The notes below the pieces were generated by a model. That model did no database searches and was not told where the DNA came from. It saw nothing but the letters and a program-made list of their open reading frames with translations. The translations under genes and the position numbers were made by a program. Below, in pieces: positions 1-7,963 of a stretch of 64,000 nucleotides of DNA. The DNA comes from Streptomyces capitiformicae (GTDB lineage Bacteria; Actinomycetota; Actinomycetes; Streptomycetales; Streptomycetaceae), in the NCBI RefSeq assembly GCF_002214185.1, contig NZ_CP022161.1, positions 7,261,486-7,325,485 of the forward strand, written 5' to 3'. Within the stretch, counting starts at the first letter, position 1; every line of letters starts with the position of its first letter.

Positions 1-684
1 CAGACCGAACAGCGTGGCGATGGCCTGGGCGCTGAGGTACGGGGCCTGGTCACTGTTGTGCAGCGTCAGCCGGTCCCCGTCCCAGGAGGCGATGGTGGCG
101 TGCGGTTCCAGTGGGCTGGCGTGTGCGGCGGGGGTGGTGTAGGTCGCCTCGACGCGCACCGGCGCTCCCGCGAACGCCTGATCCACGTCGCCGAACGCCA
201 CGGCGGCGGGCATACCGACGCCCATCGTCTCCGGCTGGCGTATCGCTTCGTGGTCGGCGCGCAGCACCACGTCGTGCGGCTGCCGCTCGTACGTCACGCG
301 CACCACGGCGGCGGCCTCGCGGGCCGCTTCCAGCGACAGGGCCACCACCGCCGCCACGATCTGGCCGCGATAGGCCACCTCGGGGGACTGGAGAACCTGC
401 AGGTCGTCCAGGGAGACGAAGGCGCTCCTGGCACCCGGACGCAGCCGGGGGGTGTTGTCCTGGTCCAGGACCGCGAGCACGCCGGGCACGGCCAGCGCGG
501 CGGACGGATCGACCTTCCGTACCCGGCCCCGTGCGATGGTCGCGCCGACCGGCCAGACGTAGGCGACGTCCGGTACCGGGTACTCGTAGGCGTACCGGGC
601 GCTGCCGGTGACCTTGTCCAGGCTGTCGGCACGCACCACCGGGGCGCCGACAGTGGGGTGTTGACTCCGTTCGGCTGTGGTCAT
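1..684 (-). CDS. Molybdopterin-binding subunit of PaoABC-type aldehyde oxidoreductase (3' end outside window)
   Basis: Catalytic large subunit of a xanthine dehydrogenase-family molybdenum hydroxylase; it would hold the molybdopterin-cytosine dinucleotide and oxidise aldehydes or N-heterocycles. The visible N-terminal 228 residues begin MTTAERSQHPTVGAPVVRAD and include the early 'DKVTGSARYAYEYP' motif typical of these subunits, followed by the first (hammerhead) domain. The ATG at 684 overlaps the stop of the upstream FAD subunit by four bases (ATGA), so translation is coupled. The molybdopterin-binding domain and catalytic Glu lie beyond the left edge. Gene order 2Fe-2S, FAD, Mo matches E. 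coli paoABC (yagTSR). Substrate cannot be inferred from this part. Confidence 0.88.
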   Translation of the reverse strand, partial: MTTAERSQHPTVGAPVVRADSLDKVTGSARYAYEYPVPDVAYVWPVGATIARGRVRKVDPSAALAVPGVLAVLDQDNTPRLRPGARSAFVSLDDLQVLQSPEVAYRGQIVAAVVALSLEAAREAAAVVRVTYERQPHDVVLRADHEAIRQPETMGVGMPAAVAFGDVDQAFAGAPVRVEATYTTPAAHASPLEPHATIASWDGDRLTLHNSDQAPYLSAQAIATLFGL

Positions 685-1694
685 CGCCGCTCACCGGTTC
701 CGGTCGGTTCCGCGGCCAGGTCCCGGACGCACGCGGTGATCAGGTCGCGGGCCAGGTCGAGCTTGAACGCGTTGTCGGGCAGCGGGCGTGCCCCGGCGAG
801 TTCGGCGTCCATCGCCGCGCGCACCGCGGAGTCGTCGGGCCGCCGCCCGCGAAGGCGCTCCTCGGCGTTCCGTGCCCGCCACGGCCGCGGGGCGACGCCG
901 CCCAGCGCGATACGGATGTCCCGCAGCGCGCCGTCGTCGCCGACGGACACCGAGACGGCGGCGCTGACCAGCGCGAACGCGTACGACGTGCGGTCGCGCA
1001 CCTTCCGGTAGCGCATCGCGGCCCCGGGCGGGGGCGGCGGCACCTCCACACCGGTGATCAGATCGCCGGGCGCGAGCTGGGTCTCCCGGTGCGGCGTGGA
1101 GCCGGGCAGTAGGTACAGATTCTCGACCGGCACCGCGTACGCGCCGCCGTCGGCGGAGCGCACCCGCACCGTCGCGTCCAGCGCCACCAGGCCGACGGCC
1201 AGGTCGGAGGGGTGGGTGGCCACGCAGTGGTCCGAGGTGCCGAGCACGGCCAGCTCCCGGTGCGCGCCCCGGACGGCCGGGCAGCCGGAGCCGGGAGAGC
1301 GCTTGTTGCAGGGCTTGGTGACGTCGTGGAAGTAGCCGCAGCGGGTGCGCTGGAGCAGGTTGCCGCCGATGGTGGCGGCCGAGCGCACCTGCCCGGACGC
1401 CCCCGCGAGCAGCGCCCCGGCGATCAGCGGGAAGCGGCGACGGATGCCGGGGTCCCCGGCCAGCGGGGCGTTGCGCACCGCCGCGCCGATCAGCACGGAC
1501 CCGTCGGCACGGTGCTCGATCCGGTCGTACGGCAGCCGCGAGACGTCCACCAGGAGGCCGGGGCTCGTCACACCGAGCTTCATCAGATCCACCAGGTTGG
1601 TGCCACCGCCCAGGTAGACCGCGTCGGGCCGTCCCGTGACCAGCGTCTGGGCCTCCTGCGCGTCCGTCGCGCGCACGTAGGCGAACTCCCTCAT
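681..1694 (-). CDS. FAD-binding subunit with extra Fe-S motif of PaoABC-type aldehyde oxidoreductase
   Basis: Medium (FAD) subunit of the molybdenum hydroxylase, 337 residues, passing electrons from the 2Fe-2S subunit to FAD. It begins MREFAYVRATDAQEA; 'YLGGGTNLVDLMKLG' is the FAD-binding loop and 'ATIGGNLLQRTRC' the second FAD motif. The cysteine cluster that follows (RTRCGYF, KPCNK, GSGC) matches the additional [4Fe-4S] site of PaoB/YagS and 4-hydroxybenzoyl-CoA reductase-like subunits, which ordinary xanthine dehydrogenases lack. An upstream in-frame extension exists, but the ATG at 1694 overlaps the previous stop by ATGA and gives the usual family length. Confidence 0.9.
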   Translation of the reverse strand: MREFAYVRATDAQEAQTLVTGRPDAVYLGGGTNLVDLMKLGVTSPGLLVDVSRLPYDRIEHRADGSVLIGAAVRNAPLAGDPGIRRRFPLIAGALLAGASGQVRSAATIGGNLLQRTRCGYFHDVTKPCNKRSPGSGCPAVRGAHRELAVLGTSDHCVATHPSDLAVGLVALDATVRVRSADGGAYAVPVENLYLLPGSTPHRETQLAPGDLITGVEVPPPPPGAAMRYRKVRDRTSYAFALVSAAVSVSVGDDGALRDIRIALGGVAPRPWRARNAEERLRGRRPDDSAVRAAMDAELAGARPLPDNAFKLDLARDLITACVRDLAAEPTGTGERR

Positions 1695-2275
1695 GCCGCC
1701 CCCCTGTTGCTTTCGGCCGCGGCTTCGAGGACGGCCGCGACGATGCCGCCGTACGCCCCGCACCGGCACAGGTTGCCGCTCATACGCTCGCGGACCTCGT
1801 CGGCGTCCAGTGCGGCCACGTCCGCCGCGAGGTCCTCGGTCACGTGACTGGGCCAGCCGCGTTCGGCCTCCGCCAGCGCGCCGACGGCGGAGCAGATCTG
1901 GCCCGGGGTGCAGTAGCCGCACTGGAGTCCGTCGTGGTCGCGGAACGCCTGCTGCACCGGGTGCAGCCTGTCACCGTCCGCCAATCCCTCGACGGTGACG
2001 ATCTCCCTGCCCTCGGCGGTCACCGCCAGCGTCAGACAGCTGTTCACGCGCTCACCGTCCACCAGGACCGTGCAGGCGCCGCACTGACCGTGGTCGCAGC
2101 CCTTCTTGGTGCCGGTGAGGCCGAGCCGCTCGCGCAGGGCGTCGAGCAGGGTGACGCGGTTGTCGAGGGTGAGGCGGTGCTCGCTCGCGTTGATCCGCAG
2201 GGTCACAGCATTGCTCGGAGAGTCCTGCTGGTGGGGGGCGACGGAGCTGTCCGGAGGTAAATGTGAGAGGCTCAT
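1691..2275 (-). CDS. 2Fe-2S subunit of PaoABC-type aldehyde oxidoreductase
   Basis: Small iron-sulfur subunit, 194 residues, first gene of the leftward operon. The plant-type ferredoxin domain carries GCDHGQCGACTVLVDG and a later Cys in 'VNSCLTL'; the C-terminal helical domain carries CGYCTPGQ and CRCG for the second 2Fe-2S cluster, the standard eight-cysteine arrangement. The ATG at 2275 (MSLSHLPPDSS) was chosen; a longer in-frame reading would run through the divergent promoter and into xdhC. The short N-terminal extension before the ferredoxin domain could be a weak Tat-like or unstructured leader; PaoA of E. coli is exported, but I see no twin-arginine here. Controlled by the palindrome just upstream. 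Confidence 0.9.
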   Translation of the reverse strand: MSLSHLPPDSSVAPHQQDSPSNAVTLRINASEHRLTLDNRVTLLDALRERLGLTGTKKGCDHGQCGACTVLVDGERVNSCLTLAVTAEGREIVTVEGLADGDRLHPVQQAFRDHDGLQCGYCTPGQICSAVGALAEAERGWPSHVTEDLAADVAALDADEVRERMSGNLCRCGAYGGIVAAVLEAAAESNRGAA

Positions 2276-2281
2276 ACATGC

Positions 2282-2302
2282 AATGTAACAGCCCCTTACA
2301 TT
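2282..2302. promoter_or_regulatory. Palindromic operator between paoA-like gene and xdhC-like gene
   Basis: Perfect inverted repeat AATGTAA-N7-TTACATT in the 46-bp gap between two divergent genes. An ATACAT half-site touching the small-subunit start codon (2274-2279) faces the left arm. A -10-like TAGTCT (2302-2307) for the rightward gene overlaps the right arm, so a bound repressor would block both directions. No regulator gene is adjacent. Confidence 0.6.
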
Positions 2303-2321
2303 AGTCTGTGACGGTGAGCCG

Positions 2322-3437
2322 ATGCGTGACGTGCTGGACGACCTCGACCGGTGGTGGCGGGCGGACGAACCGGTGGCCATGGCCACGGTGGTGTCCACCT
2401 GGCACTCCGCGCCCCGCCCGCCGGGCGCCGCCATGCTGGTCGGCGCCGACGGCACGGCGGTCGGCAGCCTCTCGGGCGGCTGCGTGGAGAGCGCCGTCTA
2501 CGACACCGCCCAGGACGTCCTCACCACGGGCACGCCGACGCTCCAGCGGTACGGGGTCGGCGACGACGACGCGTTCGCCGTCGGCCTGACCTGCGGCGGA
2601 ACCATCGACGTCCTCGTGGAGCGGATCGACCGCGCCGGCTTCCCGCACCTCGGCGAGGTGGCCGCGTCCGTGCGCTCCGGGGAGCCCGTGGCCGTGGTGG
2701 TCCGGGTCGCCGCGAACGGCCCCGGCCCGCTGGCCCGCCTGGTGGTGTGGCCGGACCGTACGGCGGGATCCCTCGGCTCGGTACGCCTCGACGACACGGT
2801 CGCCGCCGACGTGCGTGCCCTGCTCGCCGACGGCCGCACCGGCACGCTGCGCTACGGCCCCGAGGGCGAGTGCGAGGGCGAGGGCCTCACCCTCTTCGTC
2901 TCCGTCCTGGCCGTCCCGCCCCGCATGATCGTGTTCGGCGCCACCGACTTCGCGGCGGCCACGGCCCGCATCGGCGTGTTCCTCGGCCGCCGGGTGACCG
3001 TCTGCGACGCCCGCCCTGTCTTCGCCACCGAGCGCCGGTTCCCCGAAGCCGCCGAGGTGGTCGTGGACTGGCCCCACCGCTATCTGCGCGCGGAGGCGGA
3101 CGCGGGACGCGTGGACGAGCGCACGGTCGTCTGCGTCCTCACCCACGACCCGAAGTTCGACGTCCCGGTCCTGGAGGTCGCTCTGCGCCTCCCCCTGGCC
3201 TACGTCGGCGCGATGGGCTCCCGCCGTACGCATGCCGACCGCCTGGCCCGCCTCCGCGAGTCCGGCCTCACCGAGGGGGAGCTGTCCCGCCTGGCTTCCC
3301 CGCTGGGCCTTGACTTGGGCGGCCGTACGCCCGAGGAGACGGCGGTGAGCATCGCGGCGGAGATCATCGCGGAGCGGTGGGGCGGGAGCGGGAAACGGTT
3401 GTCCGTCAGTGAGGGCCCCATCCATCAGGCGTCCTGA
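2322..3437 (+). CDS. XdhC/CoxI-family molybdenum cofactor insertion chaperone (PaoD-like)
   Basis: 371-residue XdhC/CoxI protein that would load sulfurated molybdenum cofactor into the adjacent aldehyde oxidoreductase. The N-terminal XdhC_CoxI domain has 'ATVVSTWHSAPRPPGAAM' and 'GSLSGGCVESAVYD'; the C-terminal Rossmann-like XdhC_C domain holds 'VYDARP'-type 'VTVCDARPVFATERRFP' and 'AYVGAMGSRRTHADR'. Divergent from the structural operon and sharing its operator, consistent with co-expression. The start is the ATG at 2322; nearby GTGs are out of frame. The -10-like TAGTCT ends 14 bases upstream, so the leader is very short. Confidence 0.88.
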   Translation: MRDVLDDLDRWWRADEPVAMATVVSTWHSAPRPPGAAMLVGADGTAVGSLSGGCVESAVYDTAQDVLTTGTPTLQRYGVGDDDAFAVGLTCGGTIDVLVERIDRAGFPHLGEVAASVRSGEPVAVVVRVAANGPGPLARLVVWPDRTAGSLGSVRLDDTVAADVRALLADGRTGTLRYGPEGECEGEGLTLFVSVLAVPPRMIVFGATDFAAATARIGVFLGRRVTVCDARPVFATERRFPEAAEVVVDWPHRYLRAEADAGRVDERTVVCVLTHDPKFDVPVLEVALRLPLAYVGAMGSRRTHADRLARLRESGLTEGELSRLASPLGLDLGGRTPEETAVSIAAEIIAERWGGSGKRLSVSEGPIHQAS

Positions 3438-3477
3438 AAGCACCCGCACACCAGTCATTAGGAAAGGAACGAACCAC

Positions 3478-4974
3478 GTGACCGAGGAGACACAGCCCGC
3501 GTCGGGACCATCTGTGGTGCGCGGCCTGGCGATTCTGGGGCTGGCGGCGATGGCCTTCTCACTGGCGCAGACGTCCATCGCACCGGCCCTGGGCGACATG
3601 GCCGCCGCGCTGCACACCAGCACGCAGGACGTGGCGTGGACGTTCACCGGCTACCTGGTGTCGGCCGCGGTCCTGACGCCTGTGATCGGGCGGCTCGGCG
3701 ACATGTTCGGCAAGCGGCGGCTGCTCGTGATCGCGCTGGTGCTGTTCGCGGCGGGCAGCGCGATGGCCGCGCTGGCGGACGATCTGGCTCTGGTTGTGGC
3801 CGGGCGGGTTGTGATGGGCGCGGGTGGCGGCATCTTCCCGCTGTGCTTCGGCATGGTCCGCGACACCTTCCCCGAACGGCGACGTGCCGGAGCCGTGGGC
3901 CTGGTGTCCGCCATCTCCGGCATCGGCGGCGGTATCGGCTTGCTGATGGGCGGCCTGCTGGTGGACCACGCCTCGTACCGCTGGATCTTCTGGGCCGGTA
4001 CGGCGATGGCGCTCCTCGCGGCCGTCGCGGCGCAGACGCTGCTGCCGGAGTCCGCGAACCGAGCCCCGGGCCGGGTCGACCTGTGGGGCACCCTGCTGCT
4101 GGCCGTGGGTATCAGCGCCCCGCTGATCGCCGTCAGTCAGGCCACCGAGTGGGGCTGGACAAGCGGCCGCACCCTCGGGCTGATCGCCCTCGGCGTGGCG
4201 GTCCTGGCGCTGTTCGTGCTGGTGGAGCGGCGGACGGCCGAGCCCTTGGTCGACATGGCCGTCCTCGGACGGCGGCCCGTACTGATGACCAATCTGGCCA
4301 CCCTGCTGGTCGGCTTCGGCATGTTCGGTGTCTTCCTGCTGGTGCCCCAACTCGTGCAGACACCCGAGTCGTCCGGCTACGGCTTCGGCGCCGACGCGAC
4401 CCGCGCGGGACTGCTCATGCTCCCGGGCTCCCTGACGATGCTGGTCGCAGGACCGTTCTCCGGCCTGCTGAGCAGCCGCTTCGGGAGCAAGGTGCCCCTG
4501 GCTCTGGGAGGCATGGCCAGCGCCGCGGGGCTGTTGGCCCTGGCAGCGAACCACGGTTCCCAGGGCGCGGTGCTCGGTTTCACCGTGCTCGCCTTCGCCG
4601 GGATCGGCCTGAGCTTCGCCGCTATGCCCAACCTGATCGTCGACTCGGTGGAGGCCGCCAGGACCGGAGAGGCGACCGGCGTGAACGCACTGGTGCGCTC
4701 GGTCGGCTCCTCGCTCGGCAGCCAGGTCATCGCCGGAATCCTCGCCGGCAGTGTGACGGCGGCCGGCCCACTGCCCACCGACCACGCCTACACGGTCTCC
4801 TTCGTGGTCGCCGCCGGCGGCGCGCTCGCCGCCACCGCCGCGACGCTGCTCATCCCGCGCACCCGGGGCCGTCACAGTGTGCCGGACGTGGAGGAGGCCG
4901 CCGCCGCACCGCTCCCTGCACCCGCCCTCCTGGCTGATGGTTGCCGCGGTCAGTCCCCTCGGGGCCTTGATTGA
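3478..4974 (+). CDS. MFS drug exporter, DHA2 family (14 TMS)
   Basis: 498-residue major facilitator antiporter, probably exporting small hydrophobic compounds. It shows alternating hydrophobic segments with 'GYLVSAAVLTPVIGRLGDMFGKRR' (family motif A after TM2; the G-R-L-G-D core is intact) and motif C-like glycine-rich 'GAVGLVSAISGIGGGIGLLMGG' in TM5. Length and the extra central pair of helices fit the 14-TM DHA2 group. The GTG at 3478 follows a good ribosome binding site (ggaaagga); a further 23 residues upstream would overlap the xdhC tail. The last 30 residues are low complexity. Not obviously tied to either neighbour. Confidence 0.88.
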   Translation: MTEETQPASGPSVVRGLAILGLAAMAFSLAQTSIAPALGDMAAALHTSTQDVAWTFTGYLVSAAVLTPVIGRLGDMFGKRRLLVIALVLFAAGSAMAALADDLALVVAGRVVMGAGGGIFPLCFGMVRDTFPERRRAGAVGLVSAISGIGGGIGLLMGGLLVDHASYRWIFWAGTAMALLAAVAAQTLLPESANRAPGRVDLWGTLLLAVGISAPLIAVSQATEWGWTSGRTLGLIALGVAVLALFVLVERRTAEPLVDMAVLGRRPVLMTNLATLLVGFGMFGVFLLVPQLVQTPESSGYGFGADATRAGLLMLPGSLTMLVAGPFSGLLSSRFGSKVPLALGGMASAAGLLALAANHGSQGAVLGFTVLAFAGIGLSFAAMPNLIVDSVEAARTGEATGVNALVRSVGSSLGSQVIAGILAGSVTAAGPLPTDHAYTVSFVVAAGGALAATAATLLIPRTRGRHSVPDVEEAAAAPLPAPALLADGCRGQSPRGLD

Positions 4975-5002
4975 CAGACCCGCAGCTGCACGATCGAATA
5001 GG

Positions 5003-5024
5003 AAACGGCCATGGGTCGTTTTTT
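5003..5024 (+). terminator. Rho-independent terminator after MFS gene
   Basis: Hairpin AAACGGCC-ATG-GGTCGTTT (one G-T pair) runs into a T6 tract and ATAA. This is one of the few AT-rich stretches in the region and lies 28 bases past the MFS stop. Confidence 0.75.
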
Positions 5025-5070
5025 ATAAGTGGGCGTCTCTTCGGGTTGCGCCCGATGACGAAAGGACGGC

Positions 5071-5949
5071 ATGAATCTCTCCGGTGTGGGTGTGTGGAGT
5101 GCTGGGCTGGGCTACGGCGATCCGGCCGAGACCGCTGACGCGGTGGCGGAGCTGGAGGAGCTGGGGTTCAGCGTGGTGTGGGTGCCGGACCCGGGCGGGC
5201 CGGAGGTGTTCGACGCGGTCGGCCGACTGCTGTCCGCTACCCGCCGGATGGCGGTCGCGACCGGCGTACTGAACTTGTGGGCACACACGCCGACGGCGGC
5301 CGCCGCGTCGTACGCCTCGTTGTCCGCCACGCACGGGGACCGGTTTCTGATGGGCGTCGGCGTGAGCCACGCCCATCGCGTCGACTCCTTGGAACCGGGT
5401 CGCTACCGTCGGCCGCTGGCTGCGATGACGACGTTCCTCGACGGGCTGGACACGGCGGATGAGCCGGTGCCGTCCGAGGGCCGGGTGCTCGCCGCGCTCG
5501 GCCCGAAGATGCTGGAGGTGGCGGCGAAGCGGGCCCGGGGCGTGCACCCCTACCTCGTCACCCCCGAGCACACGCGGCGGGCCCGCGAGGCCGTGGGTGA
5601 CGGAGGGCTCGTACTCCCGGAACAGACGGTCGTCCTCGCCGCGGACGCGGACGAAGCGCGTGCGATCGGGGGCGACTGGCTGCGGTCGTATGTCGCCCAG
5701 CCGAACTACGCCAACAGCCTCCTGCGGCAGGGATTCACGGAAGAGGACGTGGCGACGGTGAGCGACCGTCTGTTCGGCGCCGTGATCGCATGGGGAGACG
5801 AAGCGGCGGTGAAGCGCCGGGTCGACGAGCACCGGGCCGCAGGTGCCGACCATGTCGCCCTGCAAGTCCTCACCGCCGAGTCGGCCGCCTCTCCTCTGAC
5901 GGCTCTTTCGCGCGCGCAGTGGCGTCGCCTCGCCGCCGCCCTGATCTAG
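5071..5949 (+). CDS. LLM-class (luciferase-like) F420-dependent oxidoreductase
   Basis: 292-residue TIM-barrel flavin/F420 oxidoreductase of the bacterial luciferase superfamily, resembling the short actinobacterial TIGR03620-type group. It begins MNLSGVGVWSAGLGYGDP; 'LEELGFSVVWVPDPGG' is the second strand, 'RFLMGVGVSHAH' the mid-barrel phosphate-binding region and 'LAALGPKMLEVAAKRARGVHPYLV' the conserved GPKM-A segment. Cofactor F420 is inferred from family membership. The start follows GAAAGGACGGC. The next gene starts 15 bases later and is probably co-transcribed. Substrate unknown. Confidence 0.82.
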   Translation: MNLSGVGVWSAGLGYGDPAETADAVAELEELGFSVVWVPDPGGPEVFDAVGRLLSATRRMAVATGVLNLWAHTPTAAAASYASLSATHGDRFLMGVGVSHAHRVDSLEPGRYRRPLAAMTTFLDGLDTADEPVPSEGRVLAALGPKMLEVAAKRARGVHPYLVTPEHTRRAREAVGDGGLVLPEQTVVLAADADEARAIGGDWLRSYVAQPNYANSLLRQGFTEEDVATVSDRLFGAVIAWGDEAAVKRRVDEHRAAGADHVALQVLTAESAASPLTALSRAQWRRLAAALI

Positions 5950-5964
5950 CACCAGGAGCGGTTC

Positions 5965-6660
5965 ATGCGGGTTGTCATCTTCGGGGCGTCCGGAATGATC
6001 GGCCAGGGTGTGCTGCGCGCCTGCCTCCTGGATCCGCAGGTCGACTCCGTCCTGCTGGTGGTGCGCAGGCTTCTGGACGTGGACCATCCGAAGGTCCGGC
6101 AGGTCGTCCATACCGATTTCACGGATTTCATGGCCGTTCGAGGCGAGTTCGAGCATCTGGACGCCTGCTTCTACTGCGCCGGTGTCTCCTCGGCCGGCCG
6201 CAGTGAGGAGGAGTACTCCCGGATCACCCATGACCACACGCTGGCGGCCGCCGACGCGGTGAGCGCCGCCAACCCGTCCCTGACCTTCACCTTCGTGTCG
6301 GGGGAGGGCGCCTCCGAATCGAGCCGCTCGGCGTGGGCCCGGGTCCTGGGGCGTGCCGAGAACGAACTGCTGGGGATGCCGTTCAACTCCTATGTCTTCC
6401 GGCCCGCTTACATCCGGCCCCGCAACGGCGCCGTCTCTCAAACCCCGGCCTACCGTCTGACGTACCGGCTCACGTCGTGGCTGTACCCCCTGCTGCACCG
6501 GCTGGCACCGTCACACACGACCACGACCGAGCACCTGGGCCGCGCGATGATCGCCGTCGTCCACCTCCAAGGCAGCGCTCCCGCTGTGCTGCACAGCCCC
6601 GACATCAACCGGCTGGGAGCCGCCGTCGGGGGAGCGGCGCCCGGAGGAGAACTCCGATGA
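5965..6660 (+). CDS. NAD(P)-binding epimerase-like protein (atypical SDR)
   Basis: 231-residue Rossmann-fold protein of the NAD(P)H-binding/atypical SDR group. 'VVIFGASGMIGQGVLRACL' is the glycine-rich dinucleotide loop (GxxGxxG) and 'FYCAGVSS' the fourth strand; the usual YxxxK pair is not evident, which fits atypical family members such as the YbjT/NmrA-like reductases. The ribosome binding site is CAGGAGCGG before ATG 5965. It follows the LLM oxidoreductase by 15 bases on the same strand. Function is not predictable beyond nucleotide binding. Confidence 0.75.
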   Translation: MRVVIFGASGMIGQGVLRACLLDPQVDSVLLVVRRLLDVDHPKVRQVVHTDFTDFMAVRGEFEHLDACFYCAGVSSAGRSEEEYSRITHDHTLAAADAVSAANPSLTFTFVSGEGASESSRSAWARVLGRAENELLGMPFNSYVFRPAYIRPRNGAVSQTPAYRLTYRLTSWLYPLLHRLAPSHTTTTEHLGRAMIAVVHLQGSAPAVLHSPDINRLGAAVGGAAPGGELR

Positions 6661-7132
6661 GTGAAGGGCCGGGGCGGGGCTGGGCTCGATCACCATGGCG
6701 CGGGTCGCGCTGACGCGGCCCGGTAGGGCAGCCGGGGAATCGGACGGCAGCGTCGCGGAGCTCCCTGACGCGAGCGGCGGGCACCGGGACTGCCGGATCC
6801 TGGGTCTTCCTGCGTCCCGCTCGCCCCGCGGGTCTTGGACCAGCAGGAGGAAGACGGCGTCGTCATCCTGCTTCGACCGACCTGGAGGAGTCAACGCTGC
6901 GGCGGTTGCTCCCTGGGGTCTGGCGTATCAGGGGGTGGTGGGCCCCTGCCGCGGATATGTGTGGCCAGCCACGGACGGGGGCTCCGCATCCGCTGCGGCG
7001 ATGCGACTGTCGACCGGCGGACGGGCCTGTGTCTGCGGTGCGCCGGCACTTGCGCCCGACGGACTTCTGCTCCAGGGGTGTGATCCGAGCGGTGGGTCTC
7101 GGGCAGTCGTTCCCGGGAGCGCATGCGTGGGG
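6661..7132. other. Gene-free stretch
   Basis: 472 bases with open frames on both strands but no recognisable protein, no convincing ribosome binding site and no codon bias favouring any frame. It may hold decayed sequence. Nothing else seen. Confidence 0.4.
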
Positions 7133-7747
7133 TCAGGACTCGGGCAGGGCCTCGGTGTTGCGGCTGCTGAGTCCGTCGAGGGAGATGCGCAGGAGACGGC
7201 GCCACTGGGCGGGGTGGCTCTCACCGGTCGCCTGGACGACGTGGCTCAGGGACATGATGAGCAGGGCCAGGTCGGCCGTGGTGACGTCGGAGCGCAGGAG
7301 GCCCGCGTCAAGGCAGCGGTCGAGGAGTTCGCCGAGGACGGATTCGCGGAGTTGCGCACACTCGGGCGAGGGGCCGTCCTGGGTGGCGTAACTCTCGACA
7401 AGAGCGCGGTTGCAGGCCTGGTGGGTGAGGGTCTCTTCGAAAAAGCCGGTCAGAGCCTGCCAGGGGTCTTCGGTTGCGGCTGCCGTCTGCAGGGCGTTGG
7501 TGAGCCAGGAGGTGAACTCCTGCTCCAGGACCGTCACGAGCAGGTCGTCCTTGGTCGGAAAGTGGCGGTAGAGGGTGCCCATGCCGACGCTGCTGCGCCG
7601 GGCGATCTCGCGGACGTCGACGGTGGCGCCCTGCTCGGCGAAGACTGCGCTGGCCGCCTCGATGATCGCATGACGGTTGCGCTCGGCATCCGCTCGGCGG
7701 GCACGTCTGGCGGGCGGCGGGGATGCGGGCTGGTCGACGTCGGTCAC
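7133..7747 (-). CDS. TetR-family repressor, paralogue of the regulator at 32.5 kb
   Basis: 204-residue TetR/AcrR repressor. The N-terminal helix-turn-helix is clear: ADAERNRHAIIEAASAVF, then 'VDVREIARRSSVGMGTLYRHF' (recognition helix) and PTKDDLL. The remaining 150 residues are the ligand-binding domain. I place the start at GTG 7747 because a -10-like TACCCT lies exactly 7 bases upstream, and the paralogue at 32,482 has the same TACCCT-N7-GTG layout, so the mRNA is probably leaderless. Longer readings would cross the operators. Divergent from the NADPH oxidoreductase gene; the two 14-bp palindromes between them suggest autorepression and control of that gene. Confidence 0.88.
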   Translation of the reverse strand: MTDVDQPASPPPARRARRADAERNRHAIIEAASAVFAEQGATVDVREIARRSSVGMGTLYRHFPTKDDLLVTVLEQEFTSWLTNALQTAAATEDPWQALTGFFEETLTHQACNRALVESYATQDGPSPECAQLRESVLGELLDRCLDAGLLRSDVTTADLALLIMSLSHVVQATGESHPAQWRRLLRISLDGLSSRNTEALPES

Positions 7748-7754
7748 GGGTTTC

Positions 7755-7760
7755 AGGGTA
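7755..7760 (-). promoter_or_regulatory. -10 element of leaderless TetR gene
   Basis: TACCCT on the minus strand, 7 bases from GTG 7747. It is duplicated with identical spacing at the paralogous TetR gene (32,469-32,474). The -35 position falls at the edge of the palindrome 7779-7792. Confidence 0.5.
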
Positions 7761-7778
7761 CAGCGCGCGGACTTTTGC

Positions 7779-7792
7779 GGAGCGGTTGCTCC
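7779..7792. promoter_or_regulatory. TetR operator 1 (GGAGC-N4-GCTCC)
   Basis: Perfect 14-bp palindrome GGAGCGGTTGCTCC. It is upstream of the TetR promoter and 33 bp (centre to centre) from the second site. The same motif occurs twice at the paralogous locus near 32.4 kb. Confidence 0.65.
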
Positions 7793-7800
7793 ACTTGTGT

Positions 7801-7825
7801 TACAGTCAAGAGGAGCGAGTGATCC
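7801..7825 (+). promoter_or_regulatory. Promoter and TetR operator 2 of the oxidoreductase gene
   Basis: A -10-like TACAGT (7801-7806) is followed by GGAGCGAGTGATCC at 7812-7825, the same palindrome with one mismatch, placed over the expected transcription start. The flanking sequence (TTGTG, TCAAGAGGAGC) is conserved in mirror image upstream of the decayed oxidoreductase at 32.4 kb, supporting function. Confidence 0.6.
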
Positions 7826-7963
7826 GCTTAACGGCTGGCGGGCCCTGACCTGCACGTGCTCGTCTTCCTTCGAGCTCGGCATCTACTCGCCGGCGGCTCG
7901 GCCAGTCCTTTCAGACCCGAACCACCGGCGGACAGCAGGTCCGCCGGATGAGGAGACGCGTTC

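Noticed and set aside
6835..7083. Cysteine-rich frame (RSQRCGGC, CLRCAG) as a zinc-ribbon or TnpB fragment
   Set aside because: The spacing does not fit a paired CxxC ribbon with conserved surroundings, and no transposase motifs flank it.
6695..7822. Long plus-strand frame opposite the 7.1-kb TetR gene
   Set aside because: It is the shadow of the TetR gene in high-GC DNA; the upstream half matches no protein and lacks a ribosome binding site.
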